DNA of 25,757 nucleotides from Candidatus Peregrinibacteria bacterium. GTDB taxonomy: Bacteria > Patescibacteriota > Gracilibacteria > Peribacterales > Peribacteraceae. Where the stretch lies: NCBI GenBank assembly GCA_016215715.1, contig JACRIG010000072.1:1-25757 (forward strand), read 5' to 3'. The notes under the pieces were generated by a model that saw nothing but the letters and a program-made list of their open reading frames with translations, was not told the DNA's origin and did no database searches. A program made the position numbers and the translations under genes. Shown piece after piece: positions 7,326 through 13,939 of the stretch. Each line of letters starts with the position of its first letter. The stretch's first letter is position 1.

Positions 7326-7427
7326 AGCAGCAGCCCTCCGTGGCTGCGGGAGGGTGAGCAACCGCGTGTATCTTGCTGACGCCGCAGCCGGGGACGGTCC
7401 TGCGGGACCCCTGCGGGGGCTGCTGCT
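7326..7427 (+). other. nested hairpin element between adk and map
   Basis: An 11-bp perfect outer stem (7326-7336 with 7417-7427) encloses an 8-bp stem (7342-7349 with 7382-7389), a 5-bp inner stem (7357-7361 with 7373-7377) and a side hairpin (7396-7400 with 7405-7409, loop TGCG). All four are mutually compatible. An alternative hairpin, 7334-7339 with 7349-7354, competes with part of this. No reading frame or known RNA family is recognised. It may be a structured RNA, a processing or termination site, or a repeat element. Confidence 0.55.
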
Positions 7428-7472
7428 GGGTACTTTAAAAATTGCAGGATCAAATATCAGACAACATTCTGG

Positions 7473-7478
7473 TAGACT
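7473..7478 (+). promoter_or_regulatory. extended -10 box placing map transcription at its ATG
   Basis: TAGACT preceded by TGG. Transcription is expected seven bases after the box, at 7485, which is the A of the map start codon. No clear -35 is seen. Confidence 0.5.
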
Positions 7479-7484
7479 CCCCCC

Positions 7485-8231
7485 ATGGGTCATTTCCAGG
7501 TTTTCACGGACGCCGAGCTCGCTTCCATCCGCAGAGGCGGGAAAATTCTCGCGGCCTGTCTGCAGATGCTTCGCGGAGAAGTACACGAGGGGATTACGAC
7601 AGGAGAACTGGATCGTATCGCCGAGAAATTCATTCTCGACGAAGGCGGCATCCCTGCATTCAAGGGCTATCACACGTTTCCTGCCACGCTTTGTACTTCA
7701 GTGAATGAAGAGTGTGTCCACGGCATTCCGGGGAAGCGCGTTCTCGCAGACGGCGATATCGTTGCGCTCGATTGCGGTGTGATCATGGATGGTCTCTACA
7801 CCGATGCGTGCATTTCCGTTGCGGTTGGTGCAGTCAGTCCGGATGCAGCGAAACTTTTGAAAGTCACGGAGGAAGCGCTCGAGCGAGCGGTCTCTGTCGT
7901 CCACGCGGGGGCGAAAGTCGGCGATATTTCGGGGACGATTCAGGAGTACGTGCAGTCACACGGTTGTTCCTGTGTGGATGCTCTCACCGGTCACGGACTT
8001 GGTACAACGCTCCATCAGTTTCCCGATATTCCGAACGTCGGACGAAAGGGGACAGGGCCGGTGCTTCCCGTCGGTGCCCTGATTGCGGTCGAACCGATTG
8101 TCGCGCTGGGCAAAGGACGGATTCATCAGGAGGATGACGGATGGACGATCAGAACCTCTGACCGCAGTCTCGCGGCGCATTTTGAACACACGCTTTTGGT
8201 GACGGAGGGAGGGTGTGAGGTTATTGCGTGA
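7485..8231 (+). CDS. map: methionine aminopeptidase, type I
   Basis: Removes the N-terminal methionine from nascent proteins in the cytoplasm, using two metal ions. The 248-residue product has all expected ligands: Asp96 and Asp107 (ALDCGVIMDGLYTD), His170 (TGHGLG), Glu203 (AVEPIV) and Glu234 (HFEHTL). His79 (CVHG) at the substrate pocket is present too. The length is that of a minimal type I enzyme with no N-terminal extension. The ATG at 7485 lies exactly where a leaderless transcript would begin. The adk-map-infA order is typical of bacterial ribosomal clusters. Confidence 0.94.
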   Translation: MGHFQVFTDAELASIRRGGKILAACLQMLRGEVHEGITTGELDRIAEKFILDEGGIPAFKGYHTFPATLCTSVNEECVHGIPGKRVLADGDIVALDCGVIMDGLYTDACISVAVGAVSPDAAKLLKVTEEALERAVSVVHAGAKVGDISGTIQEYVQSHGCSCVDALTGHGLGTTLHQFPDIPNVGRKGTGPVLPVGALIAVEPIVALGKGRIHQEDDGWTIRTSDRSLAAHFEHTLLVTEGGCEVIA

Positions 8232-8343
8232 TCCTTTAATTATTATTAAATAACAAAATGTAATTTATGCAAGACAATTTTTGGATAATCCCTCCTAATT
8301 CCACCCATACGCTTGCTGATGCTCAAATAGCTTAGTAGGATGT

Positions 8344-8365
8344 CGCGGCTCTTTCCCGCGTTTTT
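8344..8365 (+). terminator. weak terminator-like hairpin before infA
   Basis: A 5-bp G+C stem (8344-8348 with 8356-8360), 7-base loop, then five T (8361-8365). The 150-base gap between map and infA is A+T-rich and includes GATAAT at 8284-8289, a possible -10 box without a good -35. The hairpin may attenuate transcription into infA. Confidence 0.35.
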
Positions 8366-8382
8366 CCCCTTTCTTGCCATCT

Positions 8383-8676
8383 GTGTCCAAGGATGTCATC
8401 GAGCTCATCGGGATTGTGGAAGAGACCTTCCCGAATGCAACTTTTCGCGTTCGTATCCTCAGCACGCAGGCGAAGGATCATGAGCTCCACTGCCATCTCG
8501 CGGGTCGCATGCGCGTGAACCGCGTCCACATTCTCCCCGGTGACCGGGTACGCGTGGAAATGACCCCCTACGATTTACAGAAAGGGCGGATCACCTATCG
8601 CTTCCGCTCCGATCAGCCACTGCAACTCGATGGCTCCCCCAACGTTCCGATGCCTCCTCCCGCTCCCGCCAAATGA
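8383..8676 (+). CDS. infA: translation initiation factor IF-1, extended
   Basis: Single OB-fold protein that binds the ribosomal A site during initiation. The start MSKDVIELIGIVEE matches the family, so the GTG at 8383 is preferred to the TTG at 8374. The core shows FPNATFRV, AGRMRVNRVHILPGD and YDLQKGRITYRF. At 97 residues it is longer than the usual 72: there is a short insert between strands (near residues 28-33) and a tail of about 22 residues ending in a proline-rich PMPPPAPAK. No SD is visible. Its stop overlaps the rpmJ start (ATGA), so the two are probably translationally coupled. Confidence 0.92.
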   Translation: MSKDVIELIGIVEETFPNATFRVRILSTQAKDHELHCHLAGRMRVNRVHILPGDRVRVEMTPYDLQKGRITYRFRSDQPLQLDGSPNVPMPPPAPAK

Positions 8677-8801
8677 AAGTCCGCGCCTCCGCCAAACGCA
8701 TCTGCAAGGATTGCTCCATCATCCGCCGCCGCAATGGTCGTGGCCAGCGCATCGTCCGCGTCATCTGTAAAAATCCGAAGCACAAGCAACGACAAGGTTA
8801 A
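8673..8801 (+). CDS. rpmJ: ribosomal protein L36
   Basis: Large-subunit protein bL36, 42 residues (usually 37-38). It keeps the zinc ribbon Cys11-x2-Cys14, Cys32 and His37. The start MKVRASAKRICKDC and the segment RIVRVICKNPKHKQRQG are diagnostic. The ATG overlaps the infA stop codon. The gene is too short for many automated callers. The order infA-rpmJ-rpsM is conserved in bacteria. Confidence 0.93.
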   Translation: MKVRASAKRICKDCSIIRRRNGRGQRIVRVICKNPKHKQRQG

Positions 8802-8812
8802 TTTATTCCTGG

Positions 8813-8833
8813 CCCTCACCCCAACCCTCACTC
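8813..8833 (+). repeat. C-rich heptamer-like tract before rpsM
   Basis: Short tandem C-rich words of the type CCCTCAC/CCCAACC fill the gap before the rpsM start, where an SD would be expected. Confidence 0.5.
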
Positions 8834-8836
8834 TTT

Positions 8837-9217
8837 ATGGCCCGCATCTCCGGAATCGTCCTCCCCGGCAAAAAGCGTATCGTGATTGCTCTTACGGCGA
8901 TCAGAGGCATCGGTCAGCCGCTCGCGCAGCGGATACTCCACGATGTGGCCATCAGCCCCGATCTCCATACGGAGGCGCTCACCGAGGAACAGGAAGCGAG
9001 GCTCCGCGCGCGCGTCGAGCGCGAGACGACGGAAGGGGAGTTGCTGCGCAAAGTGTCTCTCGATGTGAAACGTCTGCAGGATATCGGCACGTGGCGCGGG
9101 ATGCGTCACCGCAAGAAATTGCCCGTCCGCGGACAGACCTCGCGCCGCAATGCTCGCACGAAGCGCGGCAAGAAGAAGACAGGATTGTCCGGTCGCACCG
9201 TCCTTACCAAGACATAA
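8837..9217 (+). CDS. rpsM: ribosomal protein S13
   Basis: Small-subunit protein uS13 in the head of the 30S subunit, 126 residues. Recognised by the start MARISGIVLPGKKR, the helix-hairpin motif TAIRGIGQPLAQRIL and the strongly basic C-terminus (GMRHRKKLPVRGQTSRRNARTKRG), which reaches the P-site tRNA. The central linker is acidic, with many Glu and Arg residues. No SD: the 35-base gap to rpmJ ends in a C-rich tract. rpsK follows after 67 bases that hold a hairpin repeat and another C-rich tract. Confidence 0.95.
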   Translation: MARISGIVLPGKKRIVIALTAIRGIGQPLAQRILHDVAISPDLHTEALTEEQEARLRARVERETTEGELLRKVSLDVKRLQDIGTWRGMRHRKKLPVRGQTSRRNARTKRGKKKTGLSGRTVLTKT

Positions 9218-9244
9218 TGCCCGCAGGCAGGAATGCCTGCTCCT
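9217..9244 (-). repeat. hairpin repeat, copy 1
   Basis: A 7-bp stem (GCAGGCA with TGCCTGC) starting right after the rpsM stop. Read on the minus strand it closely matches the copy at 12818-12844. Both lie directly behind ribosomal genes. Confidence 0.6.
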
Positions 9245-9253
9245 GATTATTTT

Positions 9254-9284
9254 CCCCTAGCCCTAGCCCCAACCCTAGCTCACC
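9254..9284 (+). repeat. CCCTAGC-type tandem tract before rpsK
   Basis: Repeats of CCCTAGC, with a CCCCAACC variant, end at the base before the rpsK start codon. The tract takes the place of an SD. Confidence 0.6.
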
Positions 9285-9710
9285 ATGGCTACTCCTACTC
9301 CCGAAGTTACCACCGAATCCGAGGCTCCCAAGCCGAAGGTCCGTAAAAAGCGCGTCAAGCGCACGGTGCCCCATGCACGCGTGTGCATTCATGCGGGGGA
9401 GAACAATACGATCGTGACATTCACCGATCTTGAAGGGCATGTGCTCGGCTGGTGCTCCTCCGGCTCCGCCGGATTCGAAGGGACGCGCAAATCGACCCCG
9501 TATGCAGCGAAGGTCGCGGCTGAGACGGCCGCAGGAAAAGTCGCGGCCTTCGGCATCGAGTCGGTGCAGGTGGAAATCAAAGGCCTCGGTCCGGGACGTG
9601 AGCAGTCACTCCGTGGACTGCAGGCGGCGGGTCTCAATCTTGATGCGATCATCGATGTGTCTCCCATTCCTCACGGCGGATGCAGGCCGTCGCGCCGGCG
9701 CCGCGTTTAA
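9285..9710 (+). CDS. rpsK: ribosomal protein S11
   Basis: Small-subunit protein uS11, part of the platform of the 30S subunit, 141 residues. An N-terminal tail of about 25 residues is Pro/Lys-rich. The core shows ARVCIHAGENNTIVTFTD, the GSAGFEGTRKSTPYAA segment and the family signature GPGREQSLRGL with PHGGCRPSRRRRV at the end. The start ATG is preceded by a C-rich tract rather than an SD. The order rpsM-rpsK-rpsD-rpoA-rplQ is the standard alpha operon. Confidence 0.95.
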   Translation: MATPTPEVTTESEAPKPKVRKKRVKRTVPHARVCIHAGENNTIVTFTDLEGHVLGWCSSGSAGFEGTRKSTPYAAKVAAETAAGKVAAFGIESVQVEIKGLGPGREQSLRGLQAAGLNLDAIIDVSPIPHGGCRPSRRRRV

Positions 9711-9747
9711 ATCGTCTTCATCTTTTCATTCTTCTCCTTCCTTACTC

Positions 9748-10365
9748 ATGAAATATAACGGTCCCAAAGCACGGCGCTGTCGCAGACACGGCATGAACCT
9801 GTACGTCGCCGATAAGTACGACAGGATTCTCCAGCGCAAGCCCTACGGGCCGGGCAAGAGCGCGAAGACGCGTTCCGGACGTGACTCCGAGTACGCGAAG
9901 CAGCTGAAAGAGAAGCAGCGCGCGCGCGACATGTATGGACTCTCGGAGAAACAATTCGCAGGCCTGTACAAAGAAGCGACGCGTACGAAGGGAAAGACGG
10001 GTGACACGATGAAGCAGCTGCTGGAGCAGCGTCTCGACAATGCCATCTATCGCGCGGGGTTCGCGATGACGCGCCTCCAGTCGCGCCAGTTTGCCGGTCA
10101 CGGGCTGTTCCTCGTCGATGACCAGCGCGTCACGACGCCGTCCTACAGGCTCAGGCCCGGACAGAAAGTGACGATCCGCAGCAAGACGAAGGACTCCCCG
10201 ACAATTGCCGCGATCCTTGAGCGCCACGAAAAATATCTGCCGCCGAAGTGGATGAAGATCAATCCCGCTTCACGCACCATCGAAGTGATCGCCGTCCCCG
10301 GTCCCGAAGATGCGGAACAGGCCGTCGACATGCGCCTCGTCGTCGAGTTCTACTCCCGCACATAA
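9748..10365 (+). CDS. rpsD: ribosomal protein S4
   Basis: Small-subunit protein uS4, 205 residues; it nucleates 30S assembly on 16S rRNA. The start MKYNGPKARRCRRHG matches the family. The frame is open upstream of 9748, but that part overlaps rpsK and is not conserved. Only one Cys is present near the N-terminus, so this is the zinc-free form. The S4 RNA-binding domain is seen as LEQRLDNAIYRAGFAMTRLQSRQ..GHGLFLVDDQRVT. The C-terminus ends in DMRLVVEFYSR. No SD; the upstream bases are pyrimidine-rich. A perfect palindrome follows the gene. Confidence 0.95.
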   Translation: MKYNGPKARRCRRHGMNLYVADKYDRILQRKPYGPGKSAKTRSGRDSEYAKQLKEKQRARDMYGLSEKQFAGLYKEATRTKGKTGDTMKQLLEQRLDNAIYRAGFAMTRLQSRQFAGHGLFLVDDQRVTTPSYRLRPGQKVTIRSKTKDSPTIAAILERHEKYLPPKWMKINPASRTIEVIAVPGPEDAEQAVDMRLVVEFYSRT

Positions 10366-10371
10366 TCCCCA

Positions 10372-10397
10372 GCCACGTCACATTAATGTGACGTGGC
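10372..10397. promoter_or_regulatory. perfect 26-bp palindrome between rpsD and rpoA
   Basis: Two 13-base arms, with no spacer, centred on ATTAAT between 10384 and 10385. No T-tract follows, so it is not an ordinary terminator. It could be an operator, an RNA hairpin for processing or feedback control (S4 regulates the alpha operon in other bacteria), or a repeat. Confidence 0.55.
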
Positions 10398-10433
10398 GAA
10401 CCCCCGTCTTCCATCCACATCCCCCATACCCGT

Positions 10434-11435
10434 ATGCACATCATTCAGGAAGAAATCGGACTGCCCGTCTTCTCTACGTCGAAAGGGACGAAAGGCGACG
10501 ATTCCCACAAGGTCTTCACCATCTCGCCGCTCCCCCCGGGATTCGGCATGACGCTCGGAAATGCCCTTCGTCGCGCGCTTCTCAGCAGTCTGCCCGGTGC
10601 TGCCGTCACCTCGATCCGCGTGCAGGGTGCGCAGCACGAGTACACGACGGTGAAGGGGGTGACGGAGTCCGTCGTCGATATCATGCTCAACCTCAAGGAA
10701 CTGAAACTGCGCAAGCACAGTAAGGGTCCGGAGGTCATCACGCTCGACGTGAAAGGGCCGAAGGAAATCACGGCGAAGGATCTGAAACTCACGTCCGACA
10801 TCGAAGTCCTCAATCCCGATCTCCATCTCTTCACGATCGAGAAGGGAGGGTCCGTGAACATGCAGCTCACGGTCGAGAAAGGAGTCGGCTACGAGCCGGC
10901 CGCCGAGCGTAACCGCAAGCACCACGAGCCGGGTCTGATGTACATCGACGCGGCGTTCAGCCCCGTCGAGCGCGTCCGTTTCGACGTCGAGTCCGCACGC
11001 GTCGGTCAGCGCACGAACCTCGATAAACTGGTGATGGAAGTCGTCACGAACGGCTCCCTCACCGCCGAGGAAGCGATGCAGTTTGCGAGCCAGCTGCTCA
11101 CGAGTTACTTCACCTACTTCGGCTCCGACCAGAAGACCGTCGAGCCCGAGTTCATGGCTGACTTCACGCGCACGGCAGCACGCCCGGCCGAGGAAGTGAG
11201 TACCGGCGGTGCCGCACCCGTGAAGGAAAGCTACACCCCCATCGAAATCCTCAACCTCTCGCCGCGCACCCTCAACGCTTTGATCAACGCGGGAGTCGGT
11301 TCCATCGAGCAGCTCACCAAGTGCACGGAGTCGATCCTCAGCAATTTCCGCGGCTTCGGCGCAAAGGCCCTCGACGAAGTGAAAGACACGCTCGCGACCC
11401 GCGGACTGAAGCTCAGCGACGAAAGCGAGGATTGA
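10434..11435 (+). CDS. rpoA: RNA polymerase alpha subunit
   Basis: The 333-residue product is the alpha subunit, whose dimer starts RNA polymerase assembly. The N-terminal domain shows the dimer and beta-contact region PGFGMTLGNALRRALLSSLPG, ITAKDLKLTSDIEVLNPDLHL and the following ERNRKHHEPGLMYIDAAFSPVERV. A linker leads to a complete C-terminal domain (from about residue 265: TPIEILNLSPRTLNALINAG) with the helix-hairpin-helix ending NFRGFGAKALDEV. The Arg in SPRTLNAL matches the UP-element/activator-contacting Arg of the family. The length is usual. No SD; the bases before the ATG are C-rich. Confidence 0.96.
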   Translation: MHIIQEEIGLPVFSTSKGTKGDDSHKVFTISPLPPGFGMTLGNALRRALLSSLPGAAVTSIRVQGAQHEYTTVKGVTESVVDIMLNLKELKLRKHSKGPEVITLDVKGPKEITAKDLKLTSDIEVLNPDLHLFTIEKGGSVNMQLTVEKGVGYEPAAERNRKHHEPGLMYIDAAFSPVERVRFDVESARVGQRTNLDKLVMEVVTNGSLTAEEAMQFASQLLTSYFTYFGSDQKTVEPEFMADFTRTAARPAEEVSTGGAAPVKESYTPIEILNLSPRTLNALINAGVGSIEQLTKCTESILSNFRGFGAKALDEVKDTLATRGLKLSDESED

Positions 11436-11481
11436 TTTTTGCTGTTCCCGTCGCTATTCTCCCGCTCCCCTCAGAATCCCA

Positions 11482-11500
11482 TAACCCGTAACCCGTAACC
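11482..11500 (+). repeat. TAACCCG tandem tract before rplQ
   Basis: Two and a half copies of TAACCCG end five bases before the rplQ start codon. Related tracts in the opposite sense lie at 20389-20420 and 21687-21758. Confidence 0.65.
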
Positions 11501-11504
11501 TCCC

Positions 11505-11972
11505 ATGTTCCACCGACGCGCCGGTCACAGGCTCAATCAGAAACCCGCTCACGCCCGCTCTCTTGAGCGGAACCTCGTCACGTCCCTCGTTCTCTACGAG
11601 GCGATCCGCACGACCCGCAAGCGCGCACGTGTGATCCAGCCGATCTTCGACGGGCTGATCACGGCCGTAAAAAACAAGGAGCCGCAGCTCGCGATCCGCT
11701 ACCTCAACAAAGTCGTCACTGACCGCAACGCCAGCCGCAAACTGATGGAAGTTCTGAAAGATCGCTTCTCGCAGCGCTCATCGGGCTACACACGCATCGT
11801 TGCTGTGGGAAGCCGTAAGGGTGACGGAGCGGAACTTGTCGATTTGACGCTCCTCGACGCGGACAGCGGACAGCGGACAGCGGACAGAGGGCAAACGAAA
11901 AAAGTTCCGAAGTCCGAAGTCCGAAATCCGAAGTCCTCAACTCGTGCTGCGAAATCTTCTTCCCCCGCATGA
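11505..11972 (+). CDS. rplQ: ribosomal protein L17 with repeat-derived tail
   Basis: Large-subunit protein bL17, 155 residues. The core is clear: FHRRAGHRLNQKPAHARSL, RNLVTSLVLYEAIRTT and YTRIVAVGSRKGDGAELVDLTLLD. The core ends at about residue 118. The remaining tail of about 37 residues (Arg, Lys, Ser-rich) is encoded by two short tandem repeats, CGGACAG x4 (11860-11887) and TCCGAAG-like x4 (11905-11936), followed by a unique end. The stop codon overlaps the rplM start (ATGA). The tail therefore probably arose by expansion of repeats in what was the rplQ-rplM gap. No SD; a TAACCCG tract precedes the start. Confidence 0.94.
   Translation: MFHRRAGHRLNQKPAHARSLERNLVTSLVLYEAIRTTRKRARVIQPIFDGLITAVKNKEPQLAIRYLNKVVTDRNASRKLMEVLKDRFSQRSSGYTRIVAVGSRKGDGAELVDLTLLDADSGQRTADRGQTKKVPKSEVRNPKSSTRAAKSSSPA
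11860..11887 (+). repeat. CGGACAG x4 inside rplQ
   Basis: Four exact 7-base tandem copies encode part of the L17 tail. Seven is not a multiple of three, so each copy is read in a different phase. Confidence 0.85.
11905..11936 (+). repeat. TCCGAAG-type tandem repeat inside rplQ
   Basis: Four copies, three of TCCGAAG type and one TCCGAAA variant, separated from the CGGACAG array by 17 bases. Confidence 0.8.
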
Positions 11973-12400
11973 AAACTTCCACGATTCCCGTATCGGCCCC
12001 CAAATGGCTGATCATCGATGCCGCGGGGCAGACGATCGGCAAAGTTGCGGTGAAGGCTGCACATCATCTGAAGGGAAAGCATCGCGCAAGCTACTCACCC
12101 CATCAGCTCTGCGGCGATCACGTGATCGTTGTGAATGTCAGCAAGGTCGCACTTCCTCCGAAGAAGGGGCTCCGGAAGACCTACCATCGCCATACCGGCT
12201 GGCCGGGCAACATGAAGGTCGCGAGTCTCACATGGATGCTCGAAAAGAAACCGACGTACGTCATCGAACACGCAGTGAAGGGCATGCTTCCGAGCAACCG
12301 TCTCGCCGGTGATATGATGCGCCGCCTGCATGTCTACGCCGACGACAAACATCCCTACGCGCCGCAGAAACCCGAAGCTCTTTCCCTCGCCCGATCATGA
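11969..12400 (+). CDS. rplM: ribosomal protein L13
   Basis: Large-subunit protein uL13, 143 residues, normal length. It shows KWLIIDAAGQTIGKVA, the region GDHVIVVNVSKVALP, YHRHTGWPGNMK and the signature VKGMLPSNRLAGDMMRRLHVY..HPYAPQKPE. The ATG overlaps the rplQ stop and its own stop overlaps the rpsI start, so rplQ, rplM and rpsI look like one translationally coupled run. Confidence 0.95.
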   Translation: MKTSTIPVSAPKWLIIDAAGQTIGKVAVKAAHHLKGKHRASYSPHQLCGDHVIVVNVSKVALPPKKGLRKTYHRHTGWPGNMKVASLTWMLEKKPTYVIEHAVKGMLPSNRLAGDMMRRLHVYADDKHPYAPQKPEALSLARS

Positions 12401-12798
12401 GTGATTCCAAAAAGCAGTACTTCGGCTCCGTCGGGAAGCGCAAGACCGCGATTGCCCGCATCAAGCTGTACCAGAGCGGGACCGGAGCATTCACCGTGAA
12501 CGGTATGCCGCTGAAAGTCTATTTCACAGGTGTGCAGATCGAAAACGCTGTTGCGCCCCTTGCCCTCATTGGTGCGAAGACCGGGTATGACCTCGACGCG
12601 TACGTCGTCGGCGGCGGGAAAATGTCACAGTCGGATGCTGTCCGTCACGGCGTCACCCGCGCATTGCTTCTCGCAAACCCCGACATCCGCAGTGACCTCA
12701 AGCGCGCAGGGTTCCTCCGCCGCGACAGCCGCATCAAAGAGCGCAAGAAGCCGGGACTCCGCAGAGCGCGCAGAGCGCCGCAGTTTAGCAAGCGGTAA
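12397..12798 (+). CDS. rpsI: ribosomal protein S9
   Basis: Small-subunit protein uS9, 133 residues; its C-terminal tail reaches the P-site tRNA. Recognised by YFGSVGKRKTAIARIKLY, the loop VVGGGKMSQSDAVRHGVTRALL and the basic end DSRIKERKKPGLRRARRAPQFSKR, with the conserved terminal Ser-Lys-Arg. The start overlaps the rplM stop (ATGA). It closes the ribosomal block; a hairpin repeat follows at 12818. Confidence 0.95.
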   Translation: MSDSKKQYFGSVGKRKTAIARIKLYQSGTGAFTVNGMPLKVYFTGVQIENAVAPLALIGAKTGYDLDAYVVGGGKMSQSDAVRHGVTRALLLANPDIRSDLKRAGFLRRDSRIKERKKPGLRRARRAPQFSKR

Positions 12799-12817
12799 AT
12801 TCTCCCTTCTCATATTC

Positions 12818-12844
12818 AGGAGCAGGCGTTCGGCCTGCGGGCGT
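12818..12844 (+). repeat. hairpin repeat, copy 2
   Basis: A 6-bp stem (GCAGGC with GCCTGC) 20 bases after rpsI. It matches the copy at 9217-9244 in inverted orientation, with a few substitutions near the loop and at the last bases. It may also serve as a terminator-like or mRNA-protecting hairpin. Confidence 0.6.
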
Positions 12845-12980
12845 GGCGAGAAAGCGCGTAGATTTTGCTATGTTGCAGGGGGGGCACGTTGACAGGAATA
12901 AAAATCAGTATCAATCTGTTCTTTGTGCAGACGTTCTGCACGTGGTTTGTTATCGGATCCTTGTCTTCACAGGAGCTGCC

Positions 12981-13328
12981 ATGACTCACGTCAAACAGGA
13001 GCCTACCAAGATCGACGAAGTCGGAGATGTCACACGGGTACGTCTCTTGCCCAAAAAACTTCTCGCCGAAGATCTGGTCGATCGTGTGGGGGGAGACCTC
13101 ATTGCCCTTGCCGGTAAAAAACAGAAGATCGCCGTCGATTGTTCAGCCGTTGAATGGATGTCCAGCAGGATGCTTGGGCATTGGCTCGATGCTAACAAGA
13201 AGAAGGGCTGCAGGGTCGTATTCTACGGCATCTGTGATGCGATCTTCGAGGTCTTTGTCATTTCTAAGCTCGACAAACAACTCACATGCCGCAAGACCGA
13301 AGGCGAAGCTCTCGCGGCACTTACGTAG
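12981..13328 (+). CDS. STAS-domain protein (anti-sigma factor antagonist-like)
   Basis: The 115-residue product matches a single STAS domain: a strand-helix start, then KIAVDCSAVEWMSSRMLGHW (residues 49-68), a basic turn (ANKKKGCRVVFYGI) and the helix IFEVFVISKLDKQL. Stand-alone STAS proteins usually act as anti-sigma factor antagonists, switched by Ser phosphorylation. Here the switch loop reads MSSRML, with Ser61 and Ser62, instead of the usual DSxGL, so phospho-control is uncertain. No anti-sigma kinase is nearby. The ATG at 12981 has a real SD (AGGAG, 12971-12975), unlike the ribosomal genes; upstream in-frame codons are not conserved. The gap 12845-12970 includes TGCTATGTT (12866-12874), a possible extended -10 box. 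Confidence 0.7.
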   Translation: MTHVKQEPTKIDEVGDVTRVRLLPKKLLAEDLVDRVGGDLIALAGKKQKIAVDCSAVEWMSSRMLGHWLDANKKKGCRVVFYGICDAIFEVFVISKLDKQLTCRKTEGEALAALT

Positions 13329-13354
13329 GCAGGATGCCGACAAACCACTCACCA

Positions 13355-13382
13355 GCCGGTTTTCCTCCCAAGGAAGACCGGC
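13355..13382 (+). terminator. hairpin after the STAS gene
   Basis: An 11-bp stem with one T-G pair (13355-13365 with 13372-13382) and loop TCCCAA. No proper T-tract follows, so it is a hairpin of uncertain terminator strength. Confidence 0.35.
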
Positions 13383-13482
13383 GCTTTCAAAAATCTTCAC
13401 ACAATTCGGAGCCTGTATCAGCGAAAAAAGGTTCAAACGACCCTTGGATACACGATGTGTTTTCGATGATGTCGGCTTTCTT

Positions 13483-13842
13483 TCAGGCTGCGACTGCTAT
13501 CTTCACGTAATAGACGCTCTTGCCTTCCGGCGTGTCGAGAATGAAACGTGCATCGATGGTGGTGAGCTGCACGATGGTCTGGCACATCCGGAGGAGCATG
13601 CGGGGCGGCAGGCTGATGCCGGCCTCGAGGCACAGCGCGCAGAGTCCTGCGGAGTCTTTGGAGCGGATGTAGGGGTCGCCCTTTTTCTGGATGATGCCAT
13701 AGAGCGCCTGCTGGACCTGTGTCACGTAGCGCTCAACGTAGATTTCCAGCTGCTCCACCGGCAGATCCTGAATTTCAGGGAGTGCCTCGACGATGTCGAG
13801 GTCGCGGTGGATGGCATGCGCTATGCAGGTTTCGATGGACAT
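13483..13842 (-). CDS. hypothetical small protein
   Basis: A 119-residue soluble-looking protein I do not recognise. It starts with a helix (SIETCIAHAIHRDLDIVEAL), continues with a Glu/Val-rich helix (LPVEQLEIYVERYVTQVQQAL) and ends in a strand-like YYVKIAVA. Three Cys lie in the middle (LCALC and RMCQ). The ATG at 13842 is used because the only longer in-frame start is a TTG at 13872, which would begin only about four bases from the predicted transcription start. The 26-base leader is A+C-rich and has no SD. A good promoter upstream and consistent codon use support a real gene; the function is unknown. Confidence 0.65.
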   Translation of the reverse strand: MSIETCIAHAIHRDLDIVEALPEIQDLPVEQLEIYVERYVTQVQQALYGIIQKKGDPYIRSKDSAGLCALCLEAGISLPPRMLLRMCQTIVQLTTIDARFILDTPEGKSVYYVKIAVAA

Positions 13843-13874
13843 GTGTGTTTGGGGTGTGTTTGTGAAATCCAATT

Positions 13875-13903
13875 ATTGTAGCACGAAACCTCTCCGGACT
13901 CAA
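13875..13903 (-). promoter_or_regulatory. promoter of the hypothetical gene at 13483-13842
   Basis: On the minus strand TTGAGT (13903-13898), 17-base spacer, TACAAT (13880-13875) preceded by TGC (extended -10). Predicted start near 13868. Confidence 0.65.
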
Positions 13904-13939
13904 TGCCTTGAGGGGGCTATTATCATGCCTCCGGCCCTT

